Source of the DNA: Hyphochytrium catenoides | Taxonomy: Eukaryota > Sar > Hyphochytriomycetes > Hyphochytriales > Hyphochytriaceae | Reading direction: 5' to 3' | Length of the DNA: 11,611 nt | NCBI GenBank assembly: GCA_900088475.1 | Contig: FLMG01000485.1 | Coordinates: forward strand, 9,882 to 21,492 | Part shown: in pieces, positions 7,066-11,611 of the stretch | Layout of the letters: each line of letters opens with the position of its first letter | How positions within the stretch are numbered: position 1 is the stretch's first letter | Made by a program: the position numbers and the translations under genes | The notes under the pieces: model-generated | What the model was told of the DNA's origin: nothing | Database searches by the model: none | Seen by the model: only the letters and a program-made list of their open reading frames with translations

Positions 7066-10000
7066 TCATGGTTCAAGCTCTCTTCCTCGGAGCAGCTTGG
7101 GCTTACTCCAGGACGAGGTTTGAAGGACACTATCATAGAAATAATAGGAAGCGAGCTCTGCATCATACACTTGCTGGTATCGTGAGCGCAGGAGAGGAAG
7201 GATGACCTTTTCTCTCTCCAGATAGCCTCGCCATACGCGCTGGATCTCTCTTGCCTTATCGGACGCCAGAGGGAGAGACGTGGAGATCTCAGGCGCCGGA
7301 GAATGTCTGTCGCCCCTTTCTTTTTTAGCTTCTCCTTCCCCTTTTGATACCGCTTCTCTCTCTGTTGCTTCTCCCTCTTCTACTGTGAAGGATGAGATGG
7401 GAATGGGAGAGCTTTCTCCTTGTGGCACCAGCTTGGATATCTCTTCGCTCGTCTTCTCCTTCCGCAGGGAGAAAGCGTCCACTGACGTAGGCCGGAGAGG
7501 ATTGGAGGGAGAGAGAGACCCTCTGGTTGGGGGCCGAGAGATATTCCTGTTGCTCCCTCTGGTGCTCTTCCTACTCTCTCCTCGGACGAGATGACGAGAC
7601 GCAGCAGTAGGCGGTCGAGAGGTGCCATCTGGAGAGAGGGAGAGAAAGGTGTCACCTCTTGAGAAGGCGAGAGCAGTGTCTCTCCGCTGGTCAAGCGAGG
7701 GTGTGCCACTTCTGGAAAGAGGAGTTTTTCCTCGAGGAAGAGGTGTAGCGCCCCTCGATGCAGAGAGGGGCGTCGCCCCTCTCTGAAGAGAGAGAGGAGT
7801 ACCTTCCCTTGGAATCGAAAGAGGAAGATCATGGCTCCCCAGGGCTCTAGGTTTATACCAGGACGCGGTGTTTGTCCTGAGGTTGACATAGTAGGGATAG
7901 CCGCTCTCTGGGTCGACATACTTCTCATAGCTCTGGAAGATACGCCGTCGCGCTTCAAATGTTGCCTTTCTCTCTCTGAGCCAGCACTGAATCATTAGGG
8001 CGGCTTTCTCTTCTGCCAGGGGCTCCTTCTCTGTCTCAATATACTCTCCCGTCCCTTCTTCCTCGTAGATAATCACCTCGCAGCTGTCTATCCCTACGAG
8101 CTTGGGTTTCTCCCATTGCGAAATGTTTCTCACCTGGTCGACGTAGAAATACTGAAGGAAGGTTGGGTCCCAGACAGCTAGGAAGCGCTGGCGGACAAGC
8201 AGTGCGACCGATCTACGCGCGAGAAACCCCCGTACCAAACGCTGAATCGTGATGGTGGCGGCTTCTCTCCTCTTGTTCCCCTGTTCGAGCTCAGCTCTAC
8301 TATCAAAGTCTTCTAGCCTTGCAAATGATGCGGTCGGCTCCTTTTCTCGATCCTCTGTGCTCTGCGTCTCAAGCTTTACCTCTGTCTCTACCCCTGACCA
8401 CCTCGAAACAGGCGTGATATACTCTGCGGTGACATCTACTTGCTTCTCCATTCCTTTCCCTTGGTCCTCTCCAGCGGTGGATTTGGCTTTCTCGACACTG
8501 GGCACTACCGCGACGCTGTCTCCTGATCCTGCCAAGTCCATAGCCAGGCCTTCCTCCTCGCCAGTATCTAGGCGGTCGGAGGGAATATTGCTAGGGAGGG
8601 AGAGGCTCTGCATCTCTTCGTTCTCTGTCCCTTCTAGGGCACCTTTGCTCCTTCGTTCTCTATCAGCATCCTCTGCTTTTCCAACTCTTCTCTCCTCTCT
8701 CTCATTCCGATCACTCTTTGCCCCTTCCCCTGAGGCAGTTGAGGGCATGCTTCCCTTCTCTTCCTCCTCTTGGTCATCAATCGTGCTGCCTCCACGGTCC
8801 CTCTGCCCTTCCTCCTGGTGGCTGTCGATCTCCATGGAAAGACCTTCTTGGCAAGTGCCTTGCAGCTCCTTGTTTCCTGACATTTCTCTCTCCTTTCCTT
8901 CTCTTCTCTTTCTTTCTCTGATCTTTTGGACCTGTTCCTCCGCCAGGCAGCGGAAGAGCTCCAGGCGCGCAAGGAGAAGGGTGCGCCGCCACCAACGGAC
9001 CAGCCGCTCTTTTGCCATCCCTCTCTCTTTCTCTTTCAGACCCTCTTGTTCCCTCTGGAAAGAAGTCTCTCTCGGGGGCTGTGTCTTCATAAATGTTAGA
9101 GAGAGAGCTGAACCAGACACAGTTTCCCCCAGTCTTTTCTCTTGTCGATTGACTCTCTCTTGGTCTCTCAAGAACAGTAATCGCTTATATCGCCTTCGGC
9201 CGAGAAAGCCTCGAACCAGGGGCTGGATTTTCTTGGCTGCTCTTCTTCTCTCTCCTACTCTTAATCTCTCTCGTCTCTCGTGTTCCTCTCTCTTCTTCTG
9301 CTGTTGAATGTGGTCCATTATGGAGAGAAGCGCCTCTCTTTCTCTCGTAAGTCTTTCCTCCTCCTTGCTGATCCAATTCAATCTGTTCTCCGCTCTTTGA
9401 AGAGAGAGAGAGAGACCGGGGTAATCGGGATTCTGCTCTTCTCTCTCTTTGAGACTTTCCCATATAGCAAGTTCGGCAGCCCACTCTCCTCGTGAAAGAG
9501 ATATTTTAGCTTCGATTTGCCTAACGCCAGCAGTCAGATCCTCACCCCAGAAGACGCCGTGCGCTAGAGGAGGAAGAGATAGAGAGGGCTCGGGAGGAGA
9601 GGATAGACGACTTTGGAGAGTGACATTCTCAGGGGAGAGAGAAGACGGATGAGAGGGAAGGATGGACTGGGAAGAGACAGAGGAGAGGTGTTGGCGAAGG
9701 GGAGGGACAGAAGAAACAGAAGATAGCGGTTGCCACCCCTCCACCTCTCTCTTCAAAGACTGTGCCTCTTTCTTTTCCAGTATGGTCGAGAGCAATACCT
9801 CATCTCTCTCTTCCGCTCGAGAGACTGGCTCTGTCTCTCTCTCTCTCAGAGTCTGAGGCTGCTCTGAGTCCTTTCGCAGAAGATTCGACCAAAGCCATGC
9901 CCCTCCTCCCTTCGATGAGGAAGAGAAAGGCGACGTAGACAGAGTAGGAGCAGGGAGAGAAAGTTCTGTTCGGTAATCTTGTCCTTCTCTTTCTGTCGTC

Positions 10001-10481
10001 GTCCTCTCCTTCTCCCCCTCTTTCAGCTCCACTTCCTGGCGCGAGGGCGGTGGGGCTTCTGTCCTCCTCTCTTCTTCTCTTGCAAATGGTAGTTGGCCTG
10101 CCTGCAGCTCTTTTGCTCTCTCTCCCGTTGTTTGGCTGCCGGCTGTCTCTCCCGTCTCTCTCTCTTCCGAATTATGTCTGTCATCAATCTTCTCTTGACT
10201 TCTTACAGTCAAAGAAGGAAAAAGGATGCTTGACTGTGAATCCTCTCTTGCTGGCTCACTAGCATCTCTCTCCTCTGGACGCTCTCTCTCTTCTATCTGA
10301 TTAGATGAGGGTCCCTTCACGCGGCGCCCCTTCCTTTGCTTCTCCTGCGATGGCGAATACATAAGAGAGAAAGAGTGCTTGTGAGAGGAAGAGCTTGTGG
10401 AATAAATAGGATTGAGGAGTCCGAGGCCGCTCTCGTTTCTCCTCTGCTCTCTCTCTCTCTCTCTCTCTCTCTCGTTTCTAC

Positions 10482-10515
<34 letters not shown>

Positions 10516-11442
10516 GTCTTTCTCACTCTCTATGTGGTTGTGTGTCCCGCTGTCACTTTCTCTCCTGTGCTGGTAATTAATTTGCCCTAACAAATAGCCT
10601 CCTCTTTCTCGCACCCCTGTCTTCCTCCTTGATCGAGGTAGCCTTTTCTTCTCTTCTCCACACTCTCTCTCCTCTTCTGCTTTACTGTCTCTTCTACTGT
10701 CTCTTGGTGATTACCTTATGAGGAAGACAGGCTCCTTTCCTAGAGGGAAGAGGGAAACGGAGCGCTTCACTGCAGGGACAGGGAGGCGGACCGAAGGAGA
10801 TAGAACTTTGAGGAGAGACGACAGTCGAGATCGAGGTGGAAGGGAAGAGAGAGAGACCCGTGGAAGGGAGAGAAGAAGGAGAGAGAGGCTTTGGGCCAAG
10901 TAGGTGCTGAAGGTTGACCGGGAGCTCTGGCAGCCGCACTGAATGGAGAGCTATGAGAGAGAGACGCATACACAGACAAAAAGGGAAGTGAGACAGAGAG
11001 AGGTGGACAGAGCGAGAGGAACAGAAACACAAGGGAGAGAGAGAGAGAGAGAGAGAGGAAGAGAACGCGGTAAGCATTAATTCTCAAAAGGTACCGGACC
11101 AAGACGGAACAGCGGAAGAAGAGAACCGGGAGAGAGAAAGAGACAAAGGCAGTGGAACAATCTTAGAAAGACAGTTGAGCAGGCACCGGTACTCTTGTGA
11201 TCCTCACATCTCTCTCTCTCTCTCTTACCGTCTTCCCTGGCTATGCTGGTCAAGCTCTTGAGTGGCACGCCTCTCTCTCCTCCCTGGGATGAAGAAAGAG
11301 AGACGCCACAGCTATCACAGAAGGCCCAGGCGGTGGCGCACGTGGCTCTGCAGCTAGGACAGGGAAGGAAGAGAGAAGGACTTCTCTTCTCTTTAGCGGC
11401 ACGAGAGGCCGAGCCCCCGCCTCCTCTGCCGCGCTTGGGCAT
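7066..11442 (-). CDS. Zinc ribbon, IQ motif and WW-like domain protein, three exons, 1238 aa
   Basis: My exon model (minus strand) is 11442-11229, 10938-10715 and 10344-7066. The start ATG is directly preceded by an in-frame TAG. Splice sites are GACG|GTAAGA, CCATTCAG|TGC, CATAAG|GTAATC and CCATCGCAG|GAG. Exon 1 holds a zinc ribbon, C28-P-S-C31 ... C42-D-S-C45-G. Residues 150-410 are charged and low in complexity. A coiled-coil-like Glu/Arg stretch (about 420-510) leads into IQ1 (514-534, KKIQPLVRGFLGRR). IQ2 is at 841-864, IQ3 at 925-946 and IQ4 at 1175-1196. WW-like domains lie at 870-895 (W871, YFYVD, W890-E-K-P), 952-978 (PYYVN, W975) and 1202-1228 (YYFYD, W1225-S-K-P), each just after an IQ motif. 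IQ motifs bind calmodulin or myosin-light-chain-like proteins; WW domains bind Pro-rich ligands. A calmodulin-linked cytoskeletal scaffold is inference. I know no specific named homologue. Confidence 0.8.
7699..7806 (-). repeat. Degenerate G-x-TPLS protein repeat
   Basis: Within the zinc ribbon/IQ/WW protein (residues about 993-1028), units REGTPLSL, RGATPLSA, RGATPLP, RGKTPLS and RSGTPS follow one another every 7-10 residues. The unit continues more loosely as RRDTALAFS and RGDTFLSLS. The stretch lies between WW2 and IQ4 and is rich in Ser/Thr-Pro sites. Phosphorylation there is inference. Confidence 0.75.
10447..10473. repeat. (CT)n microsatellite, 27 nt
   Basis: Uninterrupted CT dinucleotides (GA on the gene's strand) inside intron 2 of the minus-strand gene. 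Confidence 0.97.
10482..10507. repeat. (CT)n microsatellite, 26 nt
   Basis: A second uninterrupted CT run, eight bases after the previous one and also in intron 2. Translated in the downstream exon's frame, these two runs give the spurious Glu-Arg repeats of the unspliced open frame. Confidence 0.97.
11035..11057. repeat. (GA)n microsatellite, 23 nt
   Basis: Uninterrupted GA dinucleotides on the + strand, inside intron 1 of the minus-strand gene. Confidence 0.95.
11209..11225. repeat. (TC)n microsatellite next to a splice donor
   Basis: TC dinucleotides that on the minus strand follow the intron 1 donor directly, so the donor's own AAGAG merges into the GA repeat. Confidence 0.9.
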
Positions 11443-11611
11443 CTAGGAGACGAGAAAGCAGGGAGCTCTTCTGGAGCCACGTGCTGCCCTTGTCAGCTTC
11501 TTCTCCTCATAGTCTCTTCCCTACCCAACTCATCCCTCCCGTCCCCTCATCCGTCTCTCTCCTAGACCCTCTGCCTTTCTCTAGCTGGCTGTTCTCTCTC
11601 TCTCTCTCTCT
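11443..11611 (-). promoter_or_regulatory. Upstream region of the zinc ribbon/IQ/WW gene
   Basis: A pyrimidine-rich 5' flank (purine-rich on the gene's strand), ending at the window edge in a (TC)n run at 11593-11611. No TATA box is evident. Core promoter elements cannot be placed from sequence alone. Confidence 0.35.

Larger units (their letters stand above)
10345..10714 (-). other. Intron 2 of the zinc ribbon/IQ/WW gene
   Basis: 370 nt, GT-AG, phase 0 at both ends. Reading on from exon 2 gives a TAG within seven codons, so the intron cannot be translated through from its 5' side. Its last 270 nt happen to be open in the frame of exon 3 and start with an ATG at 10614, which could mislead gene callers. 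The acceptor follows a CT-rich tract (CACTCTTTCTCTCTTATG). Confidence 0.75.
10939..11228 (-). other. Intron 1 of the zinc ribbon/IQ/WW gene
   Basis: 290 nt, GT-AG, phase 1. The donor G|GTAAGA runs straight into a GA repeat. The acceptor CCATTCAG sits after a CT-rich stretch; an alternative AG (CTCTCATAG) lies 12 nt further upstream. The chosen acceptor joins GAC-G to TG-CGG and opens the whole of exon 2, which ends in phase 0 as exon 3 needs. Confidence 0.7.

Noticed and set aside
7380-7958. A 192-codon minus-strand open frame overlapping the main exon
   Set aside because: It is an alternate frame of the TPLS-repeat region. The main frame carries the conserved IQ and WW-like motifs; this one carries none.
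8249-9307. A 352-codon open frame on the + strand, rich in Ser, Leu and Phe
   Set aside because: It is antisense to the large exon of the zinc ribbon/IQ/WW gene. Glu/Arg codons such as GAG and AGA read as Leu/Ser on the other strand, which explains its composition. It contains no domain.
10694-11102. Leu/Ser-rich minus-strand open frames starting within intron 1
   Set aside because: Only the part 10938-10715 in one frame fits the splice phases. The Leu/Ser runs upstream come from the CT-rich intron strand.

Overview
The window reads as nuclear DNA of a unicellular eukaryote. Its three genes are all split by introns, mostly GT-AG with long CT-rich pyrimidine tracts before the acceptors. One gene is followed by overlapping AATAAA signals, there are dense (CT)n/(GA)n microsatellites, and no bacterial-style operons. 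The lineage cannot be fixed from sequence alone. A protist alga or relative (stramenopile or alveolate type) is my best guess, by inference only.

Layout. (1) Positions 1-1403, + strand: the 3' five exons of an OCA1/SIW14-type protein tyrosine phosphatase family gene, whose 5' end lies off the window. Its active-site loop keeps the Cys but has Leu in place of the essential Arg, so it is probably a pseudophosphatase. (2) Positions 1404-4431: about 3 kb with no gene I can support. It holds a decayed Ty3/gypsy-like Gag fragment present as two inverted copies, which form a near-perfect 85-91 bp hairpin with a 48-nt loop. (3) Positions 4432-6677, + strand: a complete five-exon NAA60-like N-terminal acetyltransferase (321 aa as modelled). 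(4) Positions 6678-7065: a short gap between converging genes, with a cluster of four AATAAA motifs serving the minus-strand gene. (5) Positions 11442-7066, - strand: a three-exon gene for a 1238-aa protein with an N-terminal zinc ribbon, a long Glu/Arg-rich charged body, four IQ motifs and three WW-like domains. (6) Positions 11443-11611: CT-rich upstream sequence of that gene.

The three genes show no obvious shared pathway: a phosphoinositide/protein phosphatase-family protein, a membrane-associated N-terminal acetyltransferase, and a probable calmodulin-binding scaffold. The most useful results are the exon models. The first 90 residues of the longest minus-strand open frame, including its Glu-Arg repeats, are intron sequence. 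The real N-terminus is a zinc ribbon two exons upstream. I saw no clear new biological system. The items most worth a second look are the altered phosphatase loop, the zinc ribbon-IQ-WW architecture, the inverted Gag hairpin and the stop-free last intron of the NAA60 gene.
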